Source: Beverwykella pulmonaria
Taxonomy: Eukaryota; Ascomycota; Dothideomycetes; Pleosporales; Melanommataceae
DNA: 64,000 nucleotides
Direction: 5' to 3'
Assembly (NCBI GenBank): GCA_001599595.1
Contig: BCHH01000007.1
Coordinates: 2,374,719 to 2,438,718 of the forward strand
The position numbers and the translations under genes were made by a program. Shown one piece after another: positions 1 through 12,353 of this stretch; the stretch's first letter is position 1; every line of letters begins with the position of its first letter. The notes beneath the pieces were generated by a model, which was not told where the DNA came from, searched no databases, and was given only the letters and a program-made list of their open reading frames with translations.

Positions 1-1373
1 TGCTCTCGTCGTCGCCTCGCAATGAGCGTGCCGGTCTGACACACGCCATCTCCGCCCTGTCCGAGCGAGTCCCCCTCGGCAACGTGCCGTCCGTGAATCT
101 CCCCGTGAATGGTGATGTTGTCCGTATGGGCAGGTCATCCAACTCGTCAGACTACCAGCTCTCTGCAAATCGCCTGATTTCGCGTGTACACGTCCAGGCC
201 GCGTATCACGCCGCGAGCGCGTCAAACCCGACCCCGTGGGTTGAAGTTGAATGTCTAGGATGGAACGGAGCAAAGATACACTGTCGAGGCCAGGTGTATG
301 AGCTGAGCAAGGGAGCTGCGTGGGCGTCGGAGGACCCGGAGGCAGAGATCATGTTGGATGTGCAGGACGCTCGCGTAATGATCCTGTGGCCAGCCACGCC
401 TAGCGAGAGGAAGCTATCATGGGATTCTGAGGATGAGGCCTCTCCAACACGTCGTACCGTGCTGGACCACTTCGCTTCAAGTCCCCCCATCATTCCGCGT
501 TCGCCGGTATCCCAGAGCCCCATCCGACAACCCGTCTTTTCAGGGCTAGCCGCACCATCCCCCGCACCCGTTCAGGTGTTCGAGGATCCTGATGCTAGTG
601 ATGAGAAATCCGCACCAAACACTCCGACCCCCGCAGATGAGACTTTCATTCGCCCGACTGTCTCGCGTTCCAGCTCGAACCAGGATTCTACGGCTCGAAA
701 CGCCAAAGTTCAGCCCAGTTTTCTCTCATCCTTCGCCGCAGATGACTTCTCAGATGCAGATGAAGAGAATGACCCAGTCGTCCACTCCTTCGGCCCATTT
801 GGAGACAACCTCCTGCCCCGTTTCGAATCGTTCTCTGCGACCACGCCTACTCAAGCCAGCACTTCTGCTCAACGACGTCGTCGCCCTCTGGTGCCCTCGG
901 AATCCCCTCAACGTCGACCTAGCTTCAAGAATTCGCCGATCAAGAATCATGTCATCAACCAGCTAGCGTTCTCTCGCCTGCACTCACAGCCTCTCTCGGC
1001 TATCCATGGCAATCTTCCTGCCGAACTTCGAGCTTGTGCAGCTAAGTCCTCAGATGACAAGAGTGAAGCTTCGAACCAACTCACTACCCAAGACCTCAAG
1101 AAGTTGATGGATGATATTCCCTGTGTCGGCGAGATCCCCCGCTCGGGCAAGGACGCCGCTGGCAAGCCCCTCGAAAACGAATTCTACTATGTGCCGGAGA
1201 TGGATACGGATTTGATGAGGCGCGATGCCGTTACTGGCGGTATGCGTGGAACTGGTCTCCGGGCTGTGAGAAAGTCACACAAGGTACGTTTGGCTCTTGG
1301 TCTAATACTGTATTGTATGAACATCTGCTTACCTTCCTTTCAGCAATATTACTGGAAGCGCCCTCGCCACTAA
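1..1373 (+). CDS. FHA-domain protein, Tos4-like, 5' truncated
   Basis: The frame is open from base 3 with no start in the window (an in-frame GTG at 84 is not a eukaryotic start), so the gene begins upstream. The first ~100 residues form a forkhead-associated domain: a GR-x(n)-S turn (VRMGRSSNSSDYQLS) followed by ISRVHV, the phosphothreonine-binding core. The rest is Ser/Pro-rich and disordered, with SP/TP sites typical of CDK targets. A 60-nt GT-AG intron (1284-1343) lies near the 3' end and splicing gives the C-terminus HKQYYWKRPRH; the intron is a multiple of three without a stop, so retention would add 20 residues. The layout (N-terminal FHA, long disordered tail) resembles fungal Tos4/Plm2 chromatin-associated cell-cycle proteins; that name is inference, the FHA call is firm. 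Confidence 0.75.
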   Translation, partial: LSSSPRNERAGLTHAISALSERVPLGNVPSVNLPVNGDVVRMGRSSNSSDYQLSANRLISRVHVQAAYHAASASNPTPWVEVECLGWNGAKIHCRGQVYELSKGAAWASEDPEAEIMLDVQDARVMILWPATPSERKLSWDSEDEASPTRRTVLDHFASSPPIIPRSPVSQSPIRQPVFSGLAAPSPAPVQVFEDPDASDEKSAPNTPTPADETFIRPTVSRSSSNQDSTARNAKVQPSFLSSFAADDFSDADEENDPVVHSFGPFGDNLLPRFESFSATTPTQASTSAQRRRRPLVPSESPQRRPSFKNSPIKNHVINQLAFSRLHSQPLSAIHGNLPAELRACAAKSSDDKSEASNQLTTQDLKKLMDDIPCVGEIPRSGKDAAGKPLENEFYYVPEMDTDLMRRDAVTGGMRGTGLRAVRKSHKVRLALGLILYCMNICLPSFQQYYWKRPRH

Positions 1374-2740
1374 GTGCATGATATATACATCAGTCCCGCC
1401 GTTCCACTCACGACTGTACACCTACTCTCGATTTCGATACCTCCCCCAGTATATCTTCAACGCACATCAAAAACAAATATATATTGTCGACAATCGCACG
1501 CCATCACTACCATCAAGTGGCGCCAAGCCCAATTTCCTTAGTACCTATATCGTGTTTCGAAGCATAGCGAGGCGTTTGTCGATACCATTTTCCCAATTTC
1601 TGCCTCATCGAAACCAAGTACCCCCCTCCCGTTTTCCGGCCCCCATTAAACTGTAACCAATATTCTTTATTCCTTCATCTTTTATTCCCGCTCTATGTAC
1701 CATTACCCTTCTATCTCTCGGCCAGCATTTTCGGCGTGGGCGGGTCGTAGGACAAAGGATGGTGCACCAGTTGTTATTTCCCTTTTGAATTCCTCTCCAT
1801 CTTTCTATTTTGTTGGACTTACCACAGTGGTAGTCCTGCTTGGCATGCCTGGATTGGATACACCCTATATCCTACCTGAATCCATCTATGGATGTTGCAT
1901 ATAAGCCTTTTTTGGGACGTTTTGTTTCTTTAGAGATGAAGGCTGAATGCGCGCTTGAGGACTGGATGGCGGAGTACCTGGATGGACTGAGAGGGTGAGA
2001 AAAGACAAAAAGTTGGGCAGATTGAGTGTATGGTTACTTGCTGGGCGTGGCATCTATGGATGCATGATGCCGTTGCAATGAGATATGAGCGTGTTTTAGC
2101 AATGGAAGCCTTCAATAACATATATAACTTCTTGCTTGTGATTTACTGGTCGACTACGATAGTGTTCATGCTACGGATGTCACTAGGGATATTCTGCCCA
2201 GCATTTATAATGTGTTTGTGATACGCAGTACATGACGTAATGCTTATGCGAGTGTGGCGCGTATTCACGTGACATGTTGATGCGCCACCATACGCAGCCA
2301 TACTTCGAAAGTACTTTGCTGTTAGAAAGCCATCATGCGATTTTTGCCGTCATGGGCGCATGCAGTCACGTTTGGATGCATGCGGGCCTTCTAATTGTCT
2401 GGCAATCTGTGTCCGGCGCACACTGAACTTGGGCTATCCTTATTTGACAATTATTGCCGTTTCGTCGTGCACATGCTCGTATATTTTTCTGCTCACAGTA
2501 CGACCAAACCAAACTTAGTACTTCTCTTTTCGCAGATGTATCATCTCACCAGGTTCGTAGCACTACATCTCAGTAAGGAAAGGTTGAAGAATCGATTCAC
2601 TCTACATGCCGGTCACGGCTGGAACCTAGTCACGCGAGTGATGTGATGCCGCCAGCACAAAGCCGTGTAAAAAATGCTCCCATGCCTTCCTTCTTCTTCC
2701 ATTGATACCAATCCGTTCCGTACGCCGATGCGCGATCCGT
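1374..2740. other. Intergenic, no gene seen
   Basis: About 1.37 kb between the FHA gene and the 3' end of ubiquitin-eL40. It should hold the two 3' UTRs, which face each other. Only short open frames without recognisable composition or splice-linked partners occur here. Confidence 0.6.
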
Positions 2741-3491
<751 letters not shown>

Positions 3492-3859
3492 GTCGGCGGT
3501 GGTGCTGGATCTTGTCTGGAGTTGACGAGGTGAGGCGACTGATGTCGAATTCAAGGTGCGATGGGGCACGGGCCGTCTCGCTAAAGGCCAGTACGTAAGC
3601 CATATCACGTGTGATGACCTCCATGGAGCGAGCCTTGGCGCTCCCCGAATACCTATGGGTATTATCATATTATTCATTATAGCATCAACATTTCTCCTTT
3701 ACTAAATGTTCTCACATCTAAGGAAAATAACCAAGGTACACCTAGGAGGGTGTATAGGATGCTGAAAAATGCAGGTTGGTAGATACTATAGTTAATACTC
3801 GTAAGTGTCAGCATTCGACTTGGCCATGTTGAAAGGCAGCTGGCTAGCCGAGACTGGGA

Positions 3860-3900
3860 CACGTGACATCCTCGTGACAGGCACATGATAGGCACGTGAC
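3860..3900. promoter_or_regulatory. Paired CACGTGAC boxes
   Basis: Two copies of CACGTGAC (3860-3867 and 3893-3900) lie 33 bp apart in the 512-bp region between the RRN7 stop and the ubiquitin-eL40 start; a further CACGTG sits at 3605. CACGTGAC is the complement of GTCACGTG, the Cbf1/E-box (CDEI-type) element, and Cbf1-type factors act on ribosomal protein promoters in some fungi. The boxes are 370-410 bp upstream of the eL40 ATG. The sites are observed; a role in eL40 expression is inferred. Confidence 0.4.
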
Positions 3901-4003
3901 CAAGATGGCTGGGCAGATGTCCGAGTATATAGCACCAGCCTGGTTCTATGTTGGCACCTCAAGCAATATTTTTCTGTCCCCTCCCACTCAGAGCTCTCAC
4001 ATT

Positions 4004-5933
4004 CTAACAGGCCATATGCCGTTGTTTGTTCTTCCACTTTTCTACGCGTTTCTCCGCAAAGAAAACAGCCATGACTAGCATATCTAACGACAACCCTACG
4101 ATTCTCGCTGCCTCCTCGTAAAACCGTTTAGCTGACGTTGGCAAGTCCTTCTCTTTCTTGTAGAATTGGTATCCCTGCCCAGGTCTGATGGTTCTTTGGT
4201 TCTCTTCGCCTTCTCCGATTATTTGTCTAGGCTTCAGAGTACTATGCACCGCCTTGACAATGTCCAGTTTCACTTGATCATCTAGACCCCTAGATGTTTC
4301 GGCTGCGGGGCCTGAGGCTGACTTGCTGTCGATGGGAAACATACTGTAGAGTGCATTTCTAAAGTCTGTGTTTTCACTTTCTATTGTCCTAGATTCGTCA
4401 ATAAAGTTGTCTTGATACCAATCGAGATACTGGTCCATCTGATTCGCCGTCATAGAAAATACATCCTTCTCGTTGGTATTCATGAGTTCTTCAATTGTGA
4501 ATTTGAGAAGTCCATCACTTTTGTCTGTCCGTGTGGAGGATCTCTTCTCATACCATTCATCCCAATCAATTGCTGTTGCGACGGGCTCTACATTCGTCTT
4601 CGGATGTCGCGATTCGCCATCGAAGGGGTACATTAGTTTGACGCAGACCACAAGGCACGCCAGCAACTGCGCTTCTGGGAGATGCCTAATACCCAGCTTC
4701 TTCTTGCTCGTCGCGTGAAGGGCGAAATTGTACTCGAGTATGTTTGCAAGTTGGGTTGTTGCGTCGTAGAGCTCCAACGGCAGAGCTAGCTCTTTCATGT
4801 ATCGGAAAAGCAAAAGACAGTGGTTTAGACTCGGCCAGACAATCCCATGCACTTTCTCAAAGCTGACCTCCAGGTCGATAATAGCCGAGTGCAGTCTGTC
4901 TAGTTTCAGGATGGCGTTCGGATCCAGGGAAGCATGGTATTGGGCTGGCAATCGATCTTTCATCGCGGGAGGCACGTATTTGATAGCTCTCTTATACGCC
5001 ATTCCCCCATCCATGGTCCACTTGTATATATCCCCTGGCGTGATGGGCATGCGAAGCGTGATCATGGCCAAGTAGCAGAGCGCAAGAGTGTCCAGCAAAG
5101 TTGGCGTAGTGTTCAGCTTCTTTTCTCGCACAGACTTGAGGGTTTTTTTCTCCACCTCGGAGTCGCTCTCAGAGGTGCTGAAAGCCTGTGATTGCGAGTC
5201 GTAGCCATGACGCTCGTTTGACACCTTGTTTTCGAGTTGGAGAATGCGCAAGGTCCAGAGATCGAAGACGACAGTTTCAAGTTCCGCAGGGAGTCCCTTT
5301 TCGTGCACCAAGAACCAGATTTGATGGCGTAGTATGAGCTGCAAACTCTTCAGGTACAGATCGTACGCCTGCTGGCCTTTGAAATCTAATCGGTATCTCA
5401 GTTAGCAAGGCCGGTGAAATTAGTGTCTTAGCGCAGTCGAACAAGACCCTACGAGCATTGGCCAAACAAGAAGTGTAAGTGTAAAAATTGAGTAGGCAGG
5501 ACCATAGCTACGCAGACACCCGGATGGGTATGTATGCGGTGTTCCCCGAAATCCTAATATTTCCTACACGCTCCGTTTCCAACTTGGGTTGGTACAAATT
5601 GACAAAGCCAAAGCGAGAGAAGATTGACTCAACAGAACATCAGCGACCAAAAAAAATACTCACACTTATACTCCTTCTCCTCGTCATCGCGGTCCTGCTT
5701 CTTGCGCGTGCGCACTCTGGCTTCCGTCGTGAAATTATCCTCGTCCAGTCCAACCACAAGGTCCTGCCCGTGCGTCAGCATGCTAACGCGATGACTTGAC
5801 ACTCTCCAAGGCTACTTACTCCCTTTCGATGTCCATTTTCGCAATAACGGTACCCATCTTCGCCCTCATCGTAGACTCTCGAGCGGCAATTTTCGACACC
5901 ACAGATAGGGCCCTTGAGTCGGCCCGAGTCCAT
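4004..5933 (-). CDS. rrn7: RNA polymerase I initiation factor Rrn7 (TAF1B-like)
   Basis: Three exons: 5933-5820, 5763-5664, 5385-4004, giving 531 residues. Exon 1 encodes the Rrn7-type zinc ribbon: CGVENC at residues 11-16 and YCENGH at 30-35. Exon 2 supplies the acidic linker (VVGLDEDNF) and exon 3 begins FKGQQAYDLYLKSLQLILR, the start of the TFIIB-like cyclin-fold region conserved in Rrn7/TAF1B. The protein is a subunit of core factor, which recruits Pol I to rDNA promoters in the nucleolus. The acceptor of exon 2 was chosen because it alone keeps the zinc-ribbon frame (GHRKG joined to DLVVGL). The second intron (278 nt) is long for this genome, but the join restores the family sequence exactly. 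Confidence 0.9.
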
Positions 5934-6418
5934 ATTTGGTAGTATAAGGAAGTGATGGACTCATCAGAGCGCGACTCAACAATCGTGGTGAAAGAAATGC
6001 GGAAGGCAGGCGCGAGCGGTAAGGTTTGGGTGGGAAAACTCAAGGGTCGGCCCGCGCGCTAGTGTTAGATTCGCACTGACACATTCACCCATCTATGGGA
6101 TTTGCCCAATGGCAAAGGTGGCAATTGCATAAAATCATCATCCTTTTTCATTGCCACTAGAAATAATCAAGAGATTCGTGAACTACGTATCCCCCTATTA
6201 CATGAAAGCGGCAATGCAAAGGCCAAATCTGTTCGAGGAACTACAAACACTGGTCGCCGCTAGCAGAGGCGCAAGATAGCTCTGAAGATGCCAGAGATAT
6301 AACACAGACCGTGAGACTACACGTCTGAAAGGTAGACCCTCTGCATGTTCTTGTCAGGCCCATCCACACTACGCAACTCCCATCCGGCTAAGGCCTAATG
6401 GTCCAACACAGGGTCAGT

Positions 6419-7148
6419 CTAACCCTTGGGAGCCTCCTTGGCGTCGATGGCGCACTCTTCGCCCATGGCAGTGAGGACAATGACGTCTGGAATGTGGTTA
6501 GCACGTGCCACGCGAAATTGTGCGCGCAAAACTTACTGGTGTCTTTGCCATCCTCGGTAAAGAGCTTGCGGATCTTTTCGCCAACCTCACCTTCGGGGAG
6601 CTTGACGTCGTCCTTGGTGGTGCCATCGTCGGACATGAGGGAGAGGAAGCCGTCATCGGTGACATCGAGCTACAGCGCACGTGTCAGCCCAAAAAAAAAT
6701 CCCGCGAGAACGCTTGGGCGCACTCACAAGCTGGTACTCCTGGCGACGGACGTTGGGAACGTCCATGTTGTGGGTGGAAGGGCATAACTCTTCCAGCTTC
6801 TTGTTGGTGAAGATGTCGATGGCGACCAAGTGGACCTTTGCGTGTCCGTGCTTGCCGGTCTTCGAGGTGGACATTTCGACGATTTTGCAAGGGCGGTTCT
6901 TGATGCAGACGAAGCCGTTCTTCCTCAAGGCCGAGCATTGCATCGGGTAGGTGGTCGAAGCGCCGGCATCGGCGCTTTCGAAGGTGTGCTCGTGCTGTGG
7001 GCGATGCGATTAGCAGGTGGACAGGTGATGCGCGGCGGCAACTTCAAATCGTGGCTCTTGATGCCTGGTGAGGGCAATCAACGAAAGGTGGGGTAGGACG
7101 GCACAAGGGAATGCGGGCAAGGCTTACCTGCGCATCGTTGTCGGCCAT
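6419..7148 (-). CDS. eif5a: Translation factor eIF5A
   Basis: Four exons: 7148-7128, 6994-6728, 6669-6537, 6486-6419, 489 nt and 162 residues, normal for fungal eIF5A. The hypusination loop [12 protein letters not shown] is intact, the modified lysine being Lys55. The C-terminal OB-fold part reads [17 protein letters not shown] and ends in [13 protein letters not shown]. The factor relieves ribosome stalling and promotes termination in the cytosol. The first exon encodes only MADNDAQ. The gene is divergent from VPS52, the two starts being 350 bp apart, and in tandem with RRN7. Confidence 0.97.
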
Positions 7149-7498
7149 TTTTGTTAGATTAAGGAGAGTGTCCTGTGACGGAGGTGTGGTGAAGCGCGGG
7201 GGGCTATTCGGATGTCTGGGGCGACGGTGGGGGGAAGAGGGATGGACCTTTTCAAAGGTTGATTTAAATGGCGAGAGTCTAAGTGTCTGGATTTTGACCT
7301 GGGGAGGGGCGGTTCAGCGTTTGACACCAGGCCAGTTGTGGCTAGGCTGGAGCGCGGCAAAACGAAGGACCGCCGCCGGTTTATGTTGAAGCTGCAGCAT
7401 CACCGCTAAACGTTAAACTCGAAGACACATCATTCCTTCGCATTTGCTCGGCTGCAACATGCCTCTTTGACCTGTCGCCACGTGATACCAGCAAAATT
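7149..7498. promoter_or_regulatory. Divergent promoter eIF5A / VPS52
   Basis: The 350 bp between the two start codons must hold both 5' UTRs and promoters. It contains GC-rich stretches near 7200-7340 and no convincing TATA box. Nothing more specific can be read. Confidence 0.5.
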
Positions 7499-9582
7499 AT
7501 GTGGGGACTGGACAGGCTCTCCGCCAACTCGACGCCCTCCGGCACGCCGCCGTTGCGTCGCGATTCCTACTCTCCAGCACCGCGACGGCCATATCCAGCG
7601 TCAGGGCCAGGCCCCCTCCCCCCCCGGCCTGGTCTCAACCCCAGATCTTCTTCGCTGAATCTGGTCTCGCCCTCTGCATCGAACACGAGCCTCCCGTCGA
7701 CAGCACGAGTACCCAATGGTGTGGGACGTCGGCGACCTGGCCCAGGGGGAGCTCCTCCGAACGTCGCAGACCCGCTGCAGGTGCTGGAGGCTATACTGGG
7801 AGGGCCACCGCGGAAGCCGGTAGCTAGCAAGGGCGATGCTGGAGCGTTACCGACAAAGCCTGACGAGGTGGTCGATGAGATAGATTTCGGGGGCCTGAGC
7901 CTGCAAGAGTTCGCGGCGCCAGATGTGCCTTATATACGGCAGTCTTCTCCTGTACATACATATAGCACCCAGTCAGTTGAAGAATGTACGTGTTCATATC
8001 CCCACCCGTGCCCAGCTTGCTCATGGTGTTTGCAGACGACAATGAGAAGGACAGGTTCGAAGATCTGCACAAATCGATATTAGCCTGTGACGAGGTGCTC
8101 AAGTCGGTGGAAACGTATCTCACGAACTTCCAGTCGGATCTGGGGGCTGTGTCGGCCGAGATTGAGAGCCTCCAGAGCCGCTCGATAGCCCTCAACACGA
8201 AGCTTGAGAACCGGAAGGTGGTGGAAAAGCTCTTGGGTCCAGCGGTGGAAGACATCAGCATATCACCGGCCGTAGTGCGCAAAATTGCAGAAGGACCAAT
8301 TGACGAGGGCTTTCTCCACGCGCTGGCCGACCTAGAGAAGCGCTCAAAAACGATACATACACGAGTGAAAGAGCAACCTGACGTCAAAGCTTTGGCGGAT
8401 ATCAAGCCCTTAATATTTGACCTCAACAACAAAGCCGTAGAACGAATACGAGACTACATTGTCGCCCAAATCAAAGCCATACGCTCTCCCAGCATGAACG
8501 CGCAAATTATCCAACAGCAAGCATTCCTCAAATACAAAGACCTCTTTGCCTTCCTCGCTAAACACCAACCTGAGCTCGCCCAGCAGATATCACAAGCATA
8601 CGTTTATACAATGCGTTGGTACTACCTTAACCACTTTACGCGCTACCGGATAGCGCTCGAGAAACTCAAACTCAACGTCCTCGACAAATACGATGTCCTG
8701 GGCGAGGATCCAAGCACAAAACGAGGGCCTCTCCTTAGTCAGACCCGCGGTCCGCCGTCCACCCACGATGTTTTCTCCCTTGGTCGACGGATCGACCTCC
8801 TCAAGAATGCCTCCCCGTCAGCCTTAACTGCGTACCTCGCAGAAGAAGAGAAAAGCGCGCACCATCTAGAAGTTCCTTTCCGCTCCTTCAACCTCGCGCT
8901 CATCGACAACGCGTCGTTCGAATACACCTTCCTATCCACCTACTTCGCGCCCTCGCAGAACTACCATGCCATCTCGCGAACCTTTTCCTCCATCTTCGAG
9001 CCCACGTTTTCCCTTGGACAAACATTGACGAAACAGCTGGTGGAGACTACAACCGACACTCTAGGGACTCTGCTCTGCGTGCGATTGAACCAGCATTTTG
9101 CATTTGAATTGCAGCGCCGCAAAGTACCCGCCGTCGAAAACTACGTCAATGCTACAAACATGCTACTCTGGCCACGCTTCCAGCAAATCCTCGACTTGCA
9201 CTGCGCGTCACTGCAGAAACTCACATCTTCCCTTCCAAACCGACCTTCCACCGCCGCTTTACTCTCCTCCTCCTCCGCCGCAGCATCCACAGCACCCACG
9301 GCTCTCACCCAGAAATTCGCAAATTTGGTCCACGGCATTCTTACACTATCCAGCGAGGCAGGCGACGACGAGCCAGTGAGCGTGAGCGTTGGCAGACTAA
9401 GAAGCGAATTCGAAGCCTATTTGACGAGGCTGAGTAAAGGCATTAGCGAGCAGAGGAAGAGAGAGAGATTTATGTGTAATAATTATAGTTTGGTATGTAC
9501 GATTTTAGCGGATGTAGAGGGGAGGTTGGGTGAGGATGTCAGAGAGTATTTTGAGAGGGCGAGGGATGGGTTTGATAAGTGA
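7499..9582 (+). CDS. vps52: GARP complex subunit Vps52
   Basis: Two exons, 7499-7985 and 8036-9582 (50-nt intron), 677 residues. A Pro/Ser-rich N-terminus of about 110 residues is followed by the short segment DFGGLSLQEF and then the conserved Vps52 coiled-coil core. Diagnostic stretches are SLQSRSIALNTKLENRKVVE, KLLGPAVEDISISPAVVRKI and the TMRWYYLNHFTRYRIALEKL block. Vps52 is the core of the Golgi-associated retrograde protein complex, which tethers endosome-derived vesicles at the trans-Golgi. The splice join gives SVEEYDNEKDRFEDL. An internal ATG at 7984 lies at the donor and is not a true start. Confidence 0.93.
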
Positions 9583-10140
9583 GTGAATGTAAAGTGGGAT
9601 TATCGAATTGAGCCCTACATCTTCTGGATATATAAGTAGAGTTGTGTGATGTGGGCTGGTTGCAACCCGGTCGTGCATGCGCCCGGTAGACCTGTCTTTG
9701 ACCCATTTCTTCTCCTTCTTAACCCCAATACAAGAGCTGCCATACGCTGATTCGAGCATCTGTTAAACTAATTCTGCACGAGCCTTAAGTCACGATGAGT
9801 GACACAACTAGCGCGCTAAATCCTAGGGCAGCAAAGATGATGAGCGCAATAGCTCAAAATGAAGAAGAACCGGTAGAGAGGATAGAAATATATTCTTTAG
9901 CGAAGGAGAGGTTCATAGGAGCTTCCTTAACCTCCCTTTCTACTCCTTTTTAGAACTCGAAAGTATGTTTGTTCCTTTCTCGCATTTCTTCGGGAATCAG
10001 TCCCTTCGACTAATCCTAAGACATATATAACGTTATCCAATATTTTGAGCAGCACATGCAATTCACAATCAATTTTATGAGGTCCGGAAAGATTAAGTTG
10101 AGTGGAGATTTCGATTCGTGAATGTTCATGCTGAAATTCA
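9583..10140. other. Intergenic between VPS52 and a gene relic
   Basis: About 560 bp of moderately AT-rich sequence. It holds the VPS52 3' UTR and one isolated 52-codon open frame (9795-9953, plus) that starts MSDTTSALNP; I see no support for it being a gene. Confidence 0.5.
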
Positions 10141-11192
10141 TTACGTATGTAGAAACTCACAATGCAAATAATACATTTCATTCGCGAGTGGAATAAGGAA
10201 TTCTCTACCATATTTCACCAGGTTAGGCTGTGGAACGGTCTCCCGGTCTGGCATCCTCCACTCCTGGCAGGCAAACCTTCCCATCATGGCCAACGCGTCG
10301 ACAACCTCGGAATCCGGACCCCAGCTCCCGGCTCCCCACCATGCGTTGTAGGCTTCCATGAGAGAGGCATATCGTCCGAGCGTTTCCTGAGCCCAGCCCT
10401 AGATATCGACTCCGTGCGGGAGCCAGAAGCCTAGCATTGGGTTACTGGCATGTGTTCCCGTGGCCATGGGATTTACGACCTCCTTGTCATAGTATGACTT
10501 TGCCACTACTTCGTCCTGAGGCCAATGTTGACAGGGAATTGGAGGGCCGAAGTGCCTCCCATAGGTTATATTGGCGATTACGTTGTCAACGTTTGTGCCG
10601 GACCATACAATCAAACATGCGAGCGAGTAGAGTAGCGGCCTGAAGTCCCTCCTCATGGCCGCCAGCGAGGACGCTAGCTGCCACTCGCTTTTGTCGACCA
10701 ACTCTCAAGCAATCGGGAACTCGTTTAGGCGCGCCAACACATAACGAACACACTTGTGGTCCTCGACTACCTCCCAGTTCATCGGATTCACCAGCGCCTT
10801 GGCTGAGATGAGGCGGGCTTCCAGCAGGTCGTAGGACGAAGAGAAACGGCCTTGCATCTTGAATCTCCAATGCAACCCTTCCAGTAACCCCTTTGGGAAT
10901 TCAATGCGTTTTTTTTCTCGTTGAGGTGCCGTAAGCTCCTGTGCGCCATATAGAAAGGCATATCCGCTGGGTCTGGAATCGAAGTTAAGCCTTGGAAGTG
11001 CAGAATCGATGGCAAGCCTGAGAAGTGCAGTAGGAGGTTTTCGTAAGAATGAGGCGGTCCGAATGCACGCACAAACTCGAAGTTGATGAAGGCACATACA
11101 GCCTTGTTGAATATTTTCGAAGGGAGTGCACGCCAATGACGGGTTAAATTGTCCTTCGACAATCTCGAGGTGCAATTTTCAGAGTCATACAC
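10141..11192 (-). pseudogene. Relic of a ~340-residue unrecognised protein
   Basis: One coding frame runs leftward from about 10917 to 10141 and is cut by TGA (10705-10707) and TAG (10399-10401). The sequence on both sides of each stop has ordinary protein composition (for example YVLARLNEFPIA, stop, ELVDKSEWQLASSL; and WLPHGVDI, stop, GWAQETLGRY). Upstream, the coding frame shifts near an A/T homopolymer at ~10910: the N-terminal part starts MYDSENCTSRLSKDNLTRHW at 11192 in a different frame and continues to HRSLRHLNEKK. Two stops, both reachable by C-to-T or G-to-A transition, plus one homopolymer frameshift indicate a disabled gene. I do not recognise the family. A sequencing error could explain the shift but not both stops. 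Confidence 0.6.
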
Positions 11193-12353
11193 CAGAGAAC
11201 ATTATTTCCATGCCACTGTATTAGCATTCCGTAAATTTCCAACCTTTTTTTTTAAAAAAAAAATTTTTAAATTTTAGGGGCGGGGGAGAAATAGTGCTAG
11301 GTAAGTGAGTATACTACCAAAAATTTAGAGTCGAAGTCTCAAGAGTGCATTAGGAAGCTACAAGAAATAGAACTTCACTAGAAGTACCTTCCCATCTACG
11401 ACATACTCACGACCCCGTTTTAGCGTCTCTATCCGTGCTAGGAAACTGCAGTGATGGAGTAAAACATGGATAGCGCACAGCGGGTTCTTTCACTTGCCAT
11501 GCTTTGGCCATTTGGAAGAATATTCCAACGCAAATTCTAGTATCACATACCCTCAAGTGCTGCGTTCGACGTCGGCTGTGATTTCCATCCGTGCGATATT
11601 TTCTAGTACGCAACATGGATGATAAGGTTTTATGAATATATGCGAGTTAGCTTTCTTACACGAGCACCTTTTGGTCCCATAAACCAACTTAAACGTACCA
11701 AGCAGATCTAGACACATGGTAAACCTATTGAACGACCCTATTAAGCTCTACTGTATCTGCTAGCATGACTTTTATATGCTTTAAAGACTTTGCTAAGGCT
11801 GCAACTGTAGGAAGTTTATAATATTCTGTGCCTTTAAACACTCCAATATTCTTGTACGGATCATGTGCCTTCAGATGGAGTATTTTAAACGACTTTCTAG
11901 CGCAAATGCCTCATGGGCTAATCGCTACGCATTGCTATCGTCTCGCAGCGAGACCTTGTCGATTATCCTGTAGAGCGCAATTCGCATGCTGAGAGCGAGA
12001 CGAGAAATGCTAGACCTTTGCTCTATACAATGAAGCTACACTGTGGTGTACTCGGTTAGGTATTTGGGGCCAGGAGCACCCATCGATAAACACTGTAACT
12101 TCTACTGGACAAAGAAAGTGAAGTTAAATAATACCAGGCCATGAGGTTTTAAATTTCCGTTTCGAATATATATTGAGACTTATGGATTACTTGTCCCTCC
12201 GCTCGAAAAGGGCATGTGATAGTTACTGCTCGCCATCCCCGACTCCATTAAATACTGCCCCTATAATTCAAAAACTCGCCCATATTAATTCCTCTTATCA
12301 GCAGCATCAACGAAGACCTTTTGTACCACTCACCCCAGCTGTGTGAAGAATCT
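11193..12353. other. AT-rich, gene-free repeat-scar region
   Basis: About 1.16 kb of AT-rich sequence with homopolymer runs (a T/A block near 11246-11273), many stops in all frames, and one LTR-like terminus (11744-11765). The composition differs from the flanking genes and looks like a decayed repeat. Confidence 0.5.
11744..11765 (-). repeat. LTR-like terminus, copy A
   Basis: On the minus strand this reads TGCTAGCAGATACAGTAGAG followed by CT. It matches five other intergenic sites in the window with consensus TGYTRGCNGATACAG. The TG start is that of LTR ends. Confidence 0.45.

Noticed and set aside
9795..9953. 52-codon plus frame starting MSDTTSALNP
   Set aside because: Isolated, no domain, no neighbouring exons; expected by chance in this length of sequence.
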